Assembly: GCF_014898815.1 (NCBI RefSeq)
Contig: NW_026515531.1
Span: 1 to 64,000 of the forward strand
Source: Panonychus citri
Taxonomy: Eukaryota; Arthropoda; Arachnida; Trombidiformes; Tetranychidae
Direction of reading: 5' to 3'
DNA: 64,000 nt
The notes under the pieces are model-generated. The model made no database searches, was not told the DNA's origin, and saw nothing but the letters and a program-made list of their open reading frames with translations. How positions within the stretch are numbered: the stretch's first letter is position 1; each line of letters begins with the position of its first letter. Both the position numbers and the translations under genes were made by a program. Positions 1-11,045 of this stretch are shown here, in pieces.

Positions 1-255
1 TTTTCACTTCTGCTTTAACATCACCATTAGAACCATTGACTGTAACACCAGAGACCAAATTCAATCGTTCCAAACGATCTGGACGAAGTTGAATATTATC
101 ATTAACAATATAAGTTAACCTATGAAAAGAAATAGAAAAAATTATATTTGATGAGACTAAAGAAAAAACGAAAAGAAAAACACAAAATCTTACCTTTGAT
201 TCTCAAGGAGACTGGACGCCTTTGAATGGATAAAAGTTGGACCAACACGAGACAT
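1..255 (-). CDS. 5' end of an unrecognised gene, two exons, runs off the left edge
   Basis: Exon 1 is 255..194: an ATG at 255 opens 20 codons (starting MSRVGPTFIHSK) and ends at the donor CAAAG|GTAAG. Exon 2 begins at 119 after the acceptor TTTTCATAG and stays open to base 1, continuing with residues such as LTYIVNDNIQLRPDRLERL. The split codon AG|G keeps the frame, and the intron is 74 bp. I do not recognise the family from these 60 residues. There is no signal peptide or membrane segment. The gene lies 310 bp downstream of the claspin stop codon on the same strand. The exon structure is well supported, the function is unknown, and the 3' end is outside the window. Confidence 0.6.
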
Positions 256-565
256 TCTGAAAGAAAACAAATATTTACACAAGACTGAATAAGAATCACG
301 AGAATCTATGAATGATTAGCACTGAGCGAGCGCTACTTTTAATCGGCTCGAAAAAGATTAGAAACTAGTTAACTATTACAAATTGAACAAGAATAAAAGT
401 AAAAGTAGAATAAGAATTTACATGAATGATTGAAACTAATCAGAGAGAGAAAAGCAACAAGTGCCAAGTGAATTGAGTCTGAATAACAATCAAGTTTAAT
501 TCCCATAACACATTCCGTTTTCGTCTTTTTCTTCGGGTTGATTTTTGTTACATCGATTCAATTGA

Positions 566-2324
566 TCATCTATAAAGATCGAATAGACTTTTAGTTGATC
601 CTGGTTTAATTCGTTTTAATCCCAATACTTTTTTATCCACATTCGATTTTGTTGATAAAATATCCACAAGTTTCTTGTCTCGAACGAGAAAATCTTTGAT
701 TGTGCTTGACTTGTTGGTCGATTTTTTTGTTGGAATCAAAGGAAGCTTCAAATTGATCTTGGGTTCAATATTGGAATTAGTTGAATTGTTGATCGTATTC
801 TTCAGTTTGAATACTGGAATATTTTCAGCTTCATCGTCTTCGTCATCCTCATCATCTGCATTTTCATCATCTGATGATGAATCTCTCGCATCATCAAGCC
901 AAGTTGAATCTGCAGTTTTCCATTTGAATCTCTTAGCTCTTTTTTGGTCAGAATGCAAGTCACCATCTTCCAAATATCGTTCTTGTAATTGTAATAAAAG
1001 TCTTTTATCATCTCTCAATAATTCTTTTTGATAAGTTGTAGCAACATCTTTTCTCAGATCTTCGGAGTCAAGAGCATCAGCTTTCTCATCAATCAGCTCT
1101 TTCATCATTTCGTCTTCTTCTTCCTCGTCATCTGAGCTGTCAGAACCTGAAACTTCAGCTTCATTGAAGAAGAAATCTCTTGGTTTAACGATTTCGATTT
1201 CTTCATCATCTGAATCATCACCATCGATCATTTCTACCTCTTCTACTTCGTCTTCATCGTCTCCTTTTTCTTCTGCTTCTTCTTCTTCCTCCTCGACTTC
1301 TTCGTCTTCGTCTTCTAATTTTTCTTCATCTTCATCAGCTTCGTTTTTTTCTGCTTGAGCATCGTCTATTGGAGATTCTTTTTCGTCAATTTCTTCCTTC
1401 TCATCTTTAATTTCATCTTCATCATTGATTTTGGAGTAATCTTCTTCATCGGAGCTTTCCTCCGATATTGTTTCCAGAATTCTTTTTCTCTTTGGTTTCA
1501 CAATTGTTTCCTCTTCGGGTTCCTCTGATTTAACACTTTCTGAAGATGATTGGGTGGCATCAGAATGATTTGAATCATCATCATATTTTTCATCTTTGTA
1601 ATCAGCTTTACATTCGTCATCTTTTGATTCTATTTTTCGATTATTTTTCTCCCATTTCTTGTCTTCTTTTTCCTCATCTTTTACTTCTTTATCATTATGG
1701 TCTTCTTCAGCTTCGTCAAGAAAGAAGTTTTCAGGCTTATCAGTTTCTTCTTCTTCATCTTCTTCGTCCGCTTCCTCGAGTTCATCTTCATCTTCATATT
1801 CCTCTTCTTCTTCTTCTTCATCCTCATCATCTCCATCTTGGTCATTTGTTTCTTTTTCTTCGTCTTCTATTTCAACTCCTTCAAGTTCATCTATCAATAT
1901 CTCTTCTTGCTCCTTTTTGAGAACCAATTCTTCTTCCTCGTCTCTTTCTTCTCCATAGAATAGCTTTTTAGACTCATAATGAATGAATCTTTCTCTACGA
2001 TTTTCATTCATGGAGTTGAACAGTTTCTCTTTGAGCGAGAAAAAATTACGAGTCACAACTGGCGGGCTTGTTGTTATTGTGGGAACAGATTTTAAAACTT
2101 TTTGATACAAATTAAATTCTAAATCAGATTTATATCGTTTAAGAGACAATGGTTGTGGAGCATTTTTAAAATCTTCAAAGTTTCTATAATGATCAAAGAA
2201 AAAGAAAAAGAAAACAAAACAAGAGAAGATAAAAAAATTAATAAGATTTTCACTCAAAAGACCAAAACAAACACAAACAATGAACAGAATAAAACACAAA
2301 AATAAATAAACTTTACCTTTTCAT
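566..2324 (-). CDS. CLSPN: Claspin/Mrc1 homologue, replication checkpoint mediator
   Basis: Coding exons are 2324..2317 (only 8 nt, ATG AAA AG) and 2183..566, giving 541 residues; the 133-bp intron has GTAAAG and TTATAG ends. The protein is extremely acidic, with long Glu/Asp runs over residues 80-370. The diagnostic block is near residues 403-425 (QERYLEDGDLHSD followed by a basic FKWK stretch), which matches the conserved claspin C-terminal region. Acidic EAEVSG and DEAEED segments precede it. In other animals claspin links the replication fork to ATR-Chk1 signalling in the nucleus. I did not find the phospho-repeats of the vertebrate Chk1-binding region, and at 541 residues this is much shorter than vertebrate claspin. 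The reading frame extends upstream into the intron as a spurious hydrophobic stretch. The tiny first exon is the least certain part. Confidence 0.8.
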
Positions 2325-2495
2325 CTTGGCAACTTTTCCTAGAGCAAATTGAGTCTCGAGATGAAAGAAAAAATTAAAAATTAACAACAAAATTAAAAAC
2401 AATAATCAAAATTACACCAAACAATTAAAAAATTAAAATGTAGTCAAAAAGATGAACAAGAAACTCAAAATAAAAAGCGAGGTAAACATTAGATT

Positions 2496-2505
2496 GGCGC
2501 CAAAA
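2496..2505 (-). promoter_or_regulatory. E2F consensus site upstream of claspin
   Basis: On the minus strand this reads TTTTGGCGCC, an exact E2F/DP consensus, about 170-180 bp upstream of the claspin ATG. Its centre, TTGGCGCCAA (2494-2503), is a perfect palindrome. Claspin is a G1/S-regulated E2F target in vertebrates, so position and gene agree. No transcription start can be read from the sequence. Confidence 0.55.
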
Positions 2506-2844
2506 TAATCGCCGCCTGGTGAGTCACAATTCCATCTCCATGGTAACAAAATTACGCGCTTTTTTCGAAGAATAAAAATAAATAAACTTCAAAAATAATC
2601 TTAATTGTTATAATATTTCCTCTTTCTTTTTATTTCCTACCACTTTCAGAGAGTAAAGTTCAACGCACTATTTAACCTGAACAGGTCAATATACGATGTA
2701 TAGAATAATTCAAATGATTTCTTTTCATTTCCTCCAAGTTTCTCATAAAAATCCATTGATAATTCAACGGGAATTACATTAAGCTTGAATAGACTCACAG
2801 GTAACAATTAGATTTGATAGATTGTACAAATTTAAGTGATAGAT

Positions 2845-2846
<2 letters not shown>

Positions 2847-2880
<34 letters not shown>
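2847..2880. repeat. (GA)n microsatellite
   Basis: An uninterrupted GA run of about 34 bp. Similar shorter tracts occur at about 12218-12241, 19936-19955, 39895-39915 and 46953-46978. Confidence 0.9.
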
Positions 2881-2883
<3 letters not shown>

Positions 2884-4207
2884 ACTCGTTTGACAAACCC
2901 ATCAATATGTGTATCGTAGTCTTGGTTAACGGTAAAAAAGATCGATCGACAAAAAGAATAACAAAAAAAAGTGACAACAATCAAGAAGCAAAATTAATTC
3001 TCAAACCATTGTAATCGTCATGTCATAATCGTCGTCGTCGTCGTCACTTTGATTATCATTATCATAATCTAATCATCTAATCCATCTTCATGGTCTTGAT
3101 CAACAATCGAAAAGAAAATAATTTTTTCTCAAAAAAAGAAAATCAAATTGACTTTTAATTCTCGTTAATCAAATTGTCAGATCAACAGAATAATAAGAAC
3201 AAAAAAATGGATGATTGATTTAGGTAATCTTAAGATCGTAAATCTGATTAGATGTAAATTGTTATGCGAGATAAATATATAAATAATGATATCAAAATTA
3301 GGAATCAAGTGTTTTACAATCAATGGATTAAACAATTAGAGTTAATTGTGAATGAATTTACAAACAGGTATGAAAAGATTGGGAAAAGTGAAAATACTTA
3401 TTGTTAACCCTGAGCAAGTGATGCGATTACAATTAACCATGTTAATTGTTATCCGGTTTTAAAATTGGACAAAATGGTTCACTAATTAGGGTTTAATTGT
3501 TTGAGTAATGGAGAGAGAAACAAAAACCTTGTCGCTTTCCTTAACTTAATTTACTTTCCAATTGACTGAATTAAATCATGATTATTTGAAACGTTAAATT
3601 GTTGAAAGAAAAAAAAACAAGAAACAAAAAGTTGATCATGAAATTAGAAATCAATGTTTCTAATCTTGTTCAATTTTCCCCAACAAAATTAACTGTTTTT
3701 TGATTATTGATTACGATTAAAAGTTATTAATACAAATCACATTTAAGATGAACAATTTTGATATGTTAATTGTGATTTATAGTAATAACAATTAAGAAGA
3801 TTATTAATCAATAAACAAAAAGAAGACAAGAAATTTGGAAAATGTTTTTTCTTCCATTACTCTTATTGTTGGTTCTGGTGTGTTTAGTTGAATCAGTGAA
3901 ACAATTATGATCAATTGTGATCAATGATTGCTAATAACAATTTATAATCCAAATAAATTATTGGTGAACAATCAATTCAGTGATTCTTAGATTTTGATTG
4001 TATTGTAACAATTTTCTGTCCTCCTTTGTATCCATAGTGTTTTCTTTGCCACTCCATTGCCGATGATACCTCTTTTAACCAACGACTGTTGGTTAATCAA
4101 CAACAATTTAGTGAATTTTTGTTAATTGTTAACCATAAATTGTTTTCATCAAGCTAATATCATCTTGCCATCTAATAGAAAAGTGAAATAAACAAAAATA
4201 AAATAAC

Positions 4208-4729
4208 ATGAAGATCATCATAATACAAATTGTGTCAATCATATTGACAAAGTTACTCCTTCCGGTGATGGGTAAGTGTTTGGACACAAACTTGATTTAA
4301 TTAAGAAAGATTGAACTAATTATTGATCACTTTCATCATCATGATTGATAGTAAATTAAGGTTACTAATAGTTAATCTGATAACAAAAAAAAATGACCTA
4401 ATTAACTGATTAAAACATTTTCATTTCGGCAATATTGTAATTTAAAAGGTGGACCATCAACAGAACAGCGTAAAAATAATAATCCTGAAGTTTGGTCATT
4501 CAATCTTCCCGATTTACCTGGACAATTAGGAGCAATTAATACAAATAATCAAAATTTCATCAATAAAAGACAAGATGATGATGAAGATGATCCATCTTTT
4601 CGAGATGCAGTAACAACCTATGGTCGAAATAGGTGGAACAATTTTCGCAACAGTTTCGTTGAATTTTGGGACATTGTCCGAGCGGGTGGACGAGGGATTC
4701 GTGGTTGGTTTGTCTCTGATAATGATTAA
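4208..4729 (+). CDS. Small secreted protein / candidate peptide precursor, two exons
   Basis: Exon 1 is 4208..4271 (ATG to G|GTAAGT) and exon 2 is 4449..4729 (acceptor TTTAAAAG|GT to TAA), 114 residues in all. Residues 1-22 are a clear signal peptide (basic Lys2, then an Ile/Leu/Val-rich core, ending VMG). The mature chain is polar and Asn-rich. A dibasic Lys61-Arg62 site precedes Gln63 and an acidic run of Asp/Glu (64-69). The C-terminal third (79-109) is rich in Arg, Trp and Phe and could form an amphipathic segment; it contains AGGRGIRGWF. There are no cysteines in the mature part. The intron is 177 bp, and an AATAAA lies at 4862-4867. I know no family match. It could be a neuropeptide-like or antimicrobial-like precursor, but that is inference. 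Confidence 0.6.
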
Positions 4730-5829
4730 TTCAATTCCAATGATCACCGATAATTCTTAAAGTAAAAAGTGACCATCAGGAGAAAACAATATCAAATCAA
4801 GTAACTTTTACAATCTCCATCTCAAGTTGTTCATATGCTAATCACTTTAATAACATATTCAAATAAACGCCAATCATTTGTTTTTTTTTAAATGTCCTAA
4901 TTGTGAGAATCAATTGTTTTGATGAGTTTGTCGAGTTTGTGAAGATCTGTAAAGAAAAACAAAAGAATACAAATGTTCATTTCTTTCATTTAAATAGTAA
5001 AGTAATTAATTTGCTAAAATAAGAGATTAGATTTTTAATCTATCAACAATTAAGCTTGTGAATTAGTTTAGTGAGAAAGGGAATAACTTAATTTTAGAAA
5101 TTGTTGTTAGTAAATTGTTATCAATGTCATTTGGATAAAGAATCGCTGTTTGTAAGTTTGGTTTTGGGAACCAATTGTCACTTTAAAAACCAAAGGAAAA
5201 GCAACTTGATTTACTAAACATGATAGGTTAACAATTAAGGTTATTTAAAGTAATGATGACAATCATAAGGATGAAGGTTAAAGGTAAGATAAACACAAAG
5301 GTAACCATAGATTTTGATCCATTTCTTGCTTTCTTATTTATTCCCTTATTGAAGTTGGTTGTTCTCTCGTATCGAGTGATTGACCCACTCAACTTAAATA
5401 GTAGATACAAAGAAGGAGAAGAAGAAGAAGAAGAAGAAGATGAGGGAGCTGATGATGAGGATGATGCGAAGGAAGCAAAAAGAGGCAAAATAAGAAAACG
5501 AAGTAAGACAGATGGGGAAAGAGAGAAAGAAAGGAAGAAAGGAAGAAAGAAAGAGATAGAGAGAAAGATCGTCACATAGAGTAAGAGAGATTCTGTGAGG
5601 TAGACAGATGGAAAGAGGAAGAGAGAGAGAGAAGATGCCGATGAAGGAGCGAGCGAGAGAGAGTAGAACATCGTGGAAAGCAGACAGATGGAAATCATGG
5701 ATGGAAATTGACAGATGTCGAAATAAAGGCCTAAGGAAAGGAAACGAACCTAAGAAAGAACAAGAGAGAGAGAGAAAAAGTGAAACAGCGGAAGAAACAG
5801 ACTTGCAAATGATAGAGACTATGGTGATC

Positions 5830-5867
<38 letters not shown>

Positions 5868-7751
5868 GATTATGTAGTAGCCCCCGTTTAATGATCTCGA
5901 GGAAAATGGTCTCAGACGTTATGTTGAGTTTTCGGACTTGACATCCAATTCGTATTGAGTTATTTTCTTCTCTTCATTGGGTTTCTTTTGTTTCTTCATT
6001 AGTCAAAACCCGAATTTGTTCAAATCTCTCCTTTTCTAATTATTTTCTTAGTAATTTTAAGTTAATTAAAAGTTAATCTAAAGCCTTATTTAAATTTGTT
6101 TTGTTTACTTACATTGAAATTTTGATACCAGTTTACAATCGGATTAATTTTGGGTTGTTGTGATCACTTTTTGTTTACGGAGATTACACAGGTTAACGGT
6201 TAATCATTAAAACTCATCATCATCAAGAGGATAGAATTATTTTCCACCATCATCTTCATCATAAAGTTGCCTTAATCACGGTGTTAATCATCTTTGGCTT
6301 ATGTTCCATCACTGTTATAAAATAACCTCAAACCAATAATAAGCAGTGAAATTGTTTAGACACATTTGTCTATCTTTCCAACTTTCCATTATCATAATCA
6401 ATATTCAGCGGACTCTTGAATCGATGAAACGAACAAGGAATCGTGGTAACAGCGGTTCGACGGCCTGTAAACAAGTTTGTAAGAAAAAGTGAGTAAATCA
6501 AACAACAACAAAAAAAAGAGAATCAACAGATTAAGAAAATCAACTCTTTCTCAAATTCAAATCCATAGAGAAAAAAAAACAAAGAAAGACAAACACAAAC
6601 CAACAAACCACAAACACTTATACTCACAATCATCAAGCAATGAAACCAACACAGAAAAACAAAACCTAATCAGGTCCTAATCAACAAATCAAAAAGAAAT
6701 AGAATAAAAAAAAATCCAATTCCAAATAGCCAATAATCCAAAGACAATTAAAGACAATATGAAGCCGAAAATCAAGTCAATCTAATCAACCAGAGAAAAT
6801 ACATAAAAGATGATTAGTAACTTTCCATGACAGAGAAAAACAACAAAATAACTTACAAATTAGAATTAGAATCGCTTCTCAAATCAATTATCCACCAAAT
6901 AGAAAATTAAACAGAAAGAATTAGTTAAATTAATCTCTAATTAAAAAAGAAAACAATCTACAATTAAATGAACATAGAAGAGAAAAAGCCAACGAAAAAA
7001 GAGAAAAGAAAATCGGTGAGTTGCAATAAAGAACAAGAGGTGGCGCTGGAGAAAAGAAAGAAAATTAAAGGGAGAGAAAGAGAAGAGAAAGAGCCAAAAG
7101 GTTGGTGACATTAAAAAGAGTAAAGATAAAGAAAGAGGAAGAATAGTAAACTTTTAGTTAGCGTTTTGTATTTAACTTTTTTTATTCAGTTAATTTTGTT
7201 TTTCTATTCTATTAAATATTCTCATTTACAATTAACTGTGATATTAATTGTCTATCAAGTGTATTAATCTGTGATCATCAAAAATTCTATCACCATCTTT
7301 GCTGTGTGTTGATTGTTCTTTCTTCTTCTTCACTGGTGCCTATTTGTTTTCTATTCTCTTTTTTTTTCTTCTCTTGGTGTTGTAAAGAAAGACACTTTTT
7401 CACGAAGACAATTTAGAGTTGAATCAATTTTTTTCTCTTCTATTTCATCTTTGTGATTGTTTTCCTCTTCTTCTCCTCTGTAAATGGATTAATTTAAAGC
7501 CAAGGTGAATAATAGTTACTTCGATATTAATTTACTTTAGAGAAAAGTTAATATCCTACTCTATTCTTTTCTTTTCTCTCAATCGTTTTCTTCTCTCATT
7601 TTGGTTTACTTTTTTTTTTGGGTTGTGTTGACCCGTGGGTTGTGTCTCTTTCTTTCTTTCTTTCTGTTTATCTTTCTTTCTTTTTTCTCCTCTATTTTTG
7701 TGTATGATAATTTGCAACTTAACACGTAACTGTTTATATATCTGGTTCCAG
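4730..7751. other. Intergenic / 5' region of the SPSB gene, purine-rich low complexity
   Basis: The stretch from about 5405 to 5875 is a long purine-rich block of GAA, GAGA and GGAAGAAA repeats. It creates arbitrary Arg/Glu/Lys-rich frames on the plus strand and Ser/Leu-rich frames on the minus strand, and I do not regard these as genes. From 6950 to 7140 there is further A/G-rich DNA. A pyrimidine-rich stretch ends in GGTTCCAG at 7742-7751, which looks like the acceptor of a 5'UTR intron for the next gene. No other coding signal was seen. Confidence 0.55.
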
Positions 7752-7812
7752 AGGCTGGGTGGCTTACCGTCAAATCCAAAGTAATCTGATCTATTGTGGT
7801 TATCATTGGTTA

Positions 7813-9850
7813 ATGGGTCAGAAAACCTCTTCTTTGCATAAAAGCTGCTCCAATGGGGGCAACCGAGATGATCGGTCTATTCACTGTTCTCCGGGTAACT
7901 GGACCTCCACCCGTAAACACTTAAACTCTTCCGGTGGTGGACCTGGATATGGAAATGGTCTCTGTGGTACAGGTGATTGTGGTGATTCAGGTCGACCAGG
8001 TCGACTTGATGTACTTTTAGATATGCCTCCTGTTGATTATGAAGTAATGTCACAACATGCCTGGAATCCGGATGATAGGTCACTTAACATATTCATTAAA
8101 GAAGATGATGTATTCACTTTCCACCGACATCCAATGGCTCAAAGTACCGATTGTATAAGAGGTAAAATGGGTTATACCCGGGGAATGCATCTTTGGGAGA
8201 TCACCTGGAATACAAGGCAAAGAGGAACCCATGCTGTGGTTGGTGTTGCCACTGCTGAAGCTCCCCTACATTCCCAAGGTTATCAGTCACTTGTTGGTTC
8301 TAATACGGAATCATGGGGTTGGGACCTTGGACGTAGTTTACTTTATCATGATTCCAAGAATAACACCACCGGACAATCATATCCTGCTTATCTGAGACCT
8401 GACGAAACTTTTAATGTTCCAGATAGTTTTCTTACCGTTTTAGACATGGATGAAGGAACACTTTCCTTTATCGTTGACAATCAATACCTTGGTGTTGCCT
8501 TTAGTGGACTAAAAGGAAAAAAATTATATCCCATCGTTAGTGCCGTTTGGGGACATTGTGAGATTACCATGAAATACCTTGGTGGACTTGATCGTAAGTG
8601 TTTTCAACCTTTTAACAAACTTTTCCTCTTTTTATCTCTTCTTCTTCCTTCCTCTTCCTTATTCCTCTCTAATTGTTCATCTTTTGTGATGTAACTCACT
8701 GACGGTGAAACTTCATTAGTTTTCAAGTTCAAAAGCTGTTCATCAACCCTTAAATTTAATCATGTTTATTTTGTTTTATGGTGACTCATCTTCTAAATAT
8801 TGATAAAATTTCTTGTTGATTTTGTTTGTTGTTTTTATGAGAAATCTTTTTTATCCCATCATCATCCATAGTCAGGATGAGAACCTGTTTAAGGAAGTTA
8901 CATGAATTTCCGATTGACATTCATAATCTTTTTTGTATGTGTGTGTGTGAGAGAGAGAGAGAGTAATAGAGGGGGAGAAAGAGAAAAATAATAATGATGA
9001 GGATGACAGTAAAAACGACAATCCTAATACCAATGTCAATGATTACCACAACAAAAACAACAATTATCTTGTTGCTATAGTTGTTATGATGAGTTGGCGT
9101 TACTGATGAGGATAGTCTCATGTCAAGTTCAGATGAGAGAGAAAGAGAGAGATTGAGAAAAGAAATAAAAAAAGAAGTTCAAATTAACTTATTCAGGTTT
9201 TACTGGAAGAAGAAGAAGAAGAAGGAAAATATCTTTAGTGAACTAGGAAGAGGAAGAGAAGATGAATAGAAAATATATAATCTCTCCCTCTCTCTCTCTC
9301 TCTCTTTCTCTCTCTATTATTGTTACTATTCAAGTGATTAACCCCTTGAAGAGTTCAATAATCTCTCTCTCTCTCTTTCTTTCTTTCTATCTTGTTTCTC
9401 CCTCGTTCTCTCTCATTCTTTCTCTCTTTCACATTTAATTCTTTAAGAAACGGACCAAACCATACATTAAATGAATAAAATGCCTTTAAGGCTAATCCAA
9501 CAAGTTGTTCTAGATGATGAAGATGAAAAGTTCCAAAAAAAAATAGGTTACAACATCCAAAAATAAAGTTAATATATATGGTATATATAACCTGGTATTT
9601 TTATCATCTTGAAACTTGTTGAATTACCTTTAAGGATATTTTGTTTATAATTCATTTTCAATTCAATTTAAAATTTAAAATTTTAATTCTTGTTCTTTTC
9701 ACAGCTGAACCATTACCTCTTAAAGATATATGTCGACGAGTCATTAGGAAGCAGATTGGGAAACAACGTCTACATCGACTGCAAACAGAAATAACATTAC
9801 CTAATACGCTTAAATCATATTTATTGTATCGAAAATCTTTTTTACTGTAA
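7813..9850 (+). CDS. gus: SPRY domain/SOCS box protein, SPSB1/4 (gustavus) type E3 adaptor
   Basis: Exons are 7813..8593 and 9705..9850, 308 residues, with donor GATC|GTAAGT and acceptor TTTTCACAG. The start is the ATG of MGQK, a typical SPSB1 N-terminus; the frame also extends upstream from a GTG, but that part follows an intron acceptor and is probably 5'UTR. Residues about 12-70 are a Gly/Ser-rich insert not usual in vertebrate SPSB1. The SPRY domain runs about 80-262 (LLDMPP, FHRHPMAQSTD, RGTHAVVGVATAEAPLHS, ESWGWDLGR, VPDSFL). The SOCS box (about 263-302) has the BC-box LKDICRRVI and the Cul5-box region LPNTLKSYLLY. The family recruits Elongin B/C-Cullin 5 and binds Vasa-like DINNN motifs through SPRY. 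The split Pro codon lies exactly at the SPRY-SOCS junction. Confidence 0.93.
8594..9704 (+). other. Intron of the SPSB gene with CT/GA and GAA tracts
   Basis: A phase-1 intron of 1,111 bp. It contains a TG/GA microsatellite (about 8938-8963), GAA repeats (about 9208-9224) and CT tracts (about 9285-9315 and 9362-9385). No other gene was seen inside. Confidence 0.7.
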
Positions 9851-10236
9851 ACAATTTGAACAAATCATTGAAATAATAACCACTGTCTTTGACAATTAAC
9901 AAACTCCACATAATGAGAGCGAAAAAAGCAGAAAAAAATTTGTTTTTTAAGAAAAAAGAGTTAAAATCAATTCTTCTTTTTTTTCAAACCACCAAGAAGA
10001 AAACAAAACAAAAAAGAATCTATTAATCACAATTTAAGACAAACAAAAACGATTCATATTTGATTTTAGTTGTTAATTGTTGCATGTTTTTGGTAGTTAA
10101 CTGGTTGATGTAGTGACATCTGATTTCAAAATGAGTTATTATCATGGTGAAAATGGTGAATAGATTTTCATAATTTAGATTATTATTATTTTAACCTAAA
10201 TACGATTGTGTGCCGATCCGTTGTTGTTGTTGATGA

Positions 10237-11001
10237 TTAACTATTATTTAGATGATTATTATTATTATTATCAGAAGAATCAAGATTATTGTTGCTTGAA
10301 TTGTTGTTATTGTTACTCTTGTGATCTGATTCATTTGATTCATCATTGTTTCTGGTTCCTGCTGCCCAAGCAACAGATTTTTTAATCGTTGACCGATCAA
10401 CTATTGTGCTGGAAATCATTCCTGAGGTGTTAATTAGTCCACTACCACCGCCACCTCTTGTTGTTATCCCACTGATTGTTGTTGACTCGGAATCTTTAAT
10501 TGTTGAGCTATGGTAATCAGTTCTAAATGGATTATTTGAACTGTAAGAATCTGAATAATGTTGCTGATTGTTAATTGGACCTGTTGTTTGATGACCACTC
10601 AAATTGGGCAAATTACGTGTTAATGATTGTGGAGGTGAATCAGGTGTAAGTCTTTCATTTAATTGGGTTGGTGATGGACCAGGAGTTAATGAAGGTATTC
10701 CCAAAGCATCATCATTACTTGGTAATCGGTGAGATTGATGAGATTCACGGTGATGATGATGATTTTGTTGTTGTTGTTGTTGTGAGTGATGACGATGACG
10801 ATGATGAGAAGGAGGCTGATGTTGTTGTTGAGATGATGAAGATTGGTAAGAATCGCGTGATGATGAGGTAACATAGGTTAATGGTGATCCAATTACAGGA
10901 ATAGTTGTTGCTACTGATGAAGTGGATAAAGATGAGGAAGATAATGTTGATGATGGCGGTAGACATGATGACGTTACAACAATAGCACCAGAAGTGGACA
11001 T
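10237..11001 (-). CDS. Probable C-terminal tail ORF of the RhoGAP gene, in a shifted frame
   Basis: An open frame of 254 codons rich in Ser, Gln, His and Asn, with Pro-containing segments (LTPGPSPTQLNERL) and a basic stretch IKKSVAWAAGTRNND near the end. It lies in the same exon as the last RhoGAP-frame residues (exon start 11122), but the two frames do not join: the RhoGAP frame meets TAA at 11048..11046 and this frame is offset by one base. The frame stays open upstream of the ATG at 11001 back to a TAA near 11068. Either one base is missing here, or the protein ends at 11046 and this ORF is 3'UTR or not translated. Poly-Gln/Asn tails are common in arthropod regulators, so I favour a real tail. 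Confidence 0.4.
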   Translation of the reverse strand: MSTSGAIVVTSSCLPPSSTLSSSSLSTSSVATTIPVIGSPLTYVTSSSRDSYQSSSSQQQHQPPSHHRHRHHSQQQQQQNHHHHRESHQSHRLPSNDDALGIPSLTPGPSPTQLNERLTPDSPPQSLTRNLPNLSGHQTTGPINNQQHYSDSYSSNNPFRTDYHSSTIKDSESTTISGITTRGGGGSGLINTSGMISSTIVDRSTIKKSVAWAAGTRNNDESNESDHKSNNNNNSSNNNLDSSDNNNNNHLNNS

Positions 11002-11045
11002 TTTATTACTATTAATAAGATTATTGGTATCAGTAGATGTTACCG

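Larger units (their letters stand above)
2325..4207. other. Intergenic: claspin promoter side, GA microsatellite, no gene seen
   Basis: This holds the E2F site and a partial X-box-like sequence (GTTACCATGGAGAT on the minus strand, 2534-2547). A pure (GA)n tract lies at about 2847-2880, and a CGT/GTC short repeat near 3024-3044. The rest is AT-rich with many AATTGTTAAT-type words and no supportable ORF. Confidence 0.6.

Noticed and set aside
675..1963. Several plus-strand poly-Ser open frames
   Set aside because: Antisense of the Glu/Asp-rich claspin exon; GAA/GAT codons read backwards give Ser/Leu/Phe runs.
2534..2547. X-box upstream of claspin
   Set aside because: GTTACCATGGAGAT matches only the first half of the RFX consensus; the final AAC is missing.
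5228..5877. Open frames of 89-156 codons on both strands
   Set aside because: Created by GAA/GAGA purine-rich repeats; composition follows the repeat and no splice or start context supports them.
7759..7812. Longer SPSB N-terminus from GTG 7759
   Set aside because: GTG is not an expected start, an acceptor lies at 7750-7751, and MGQK at 7813 is the family N-terminus.
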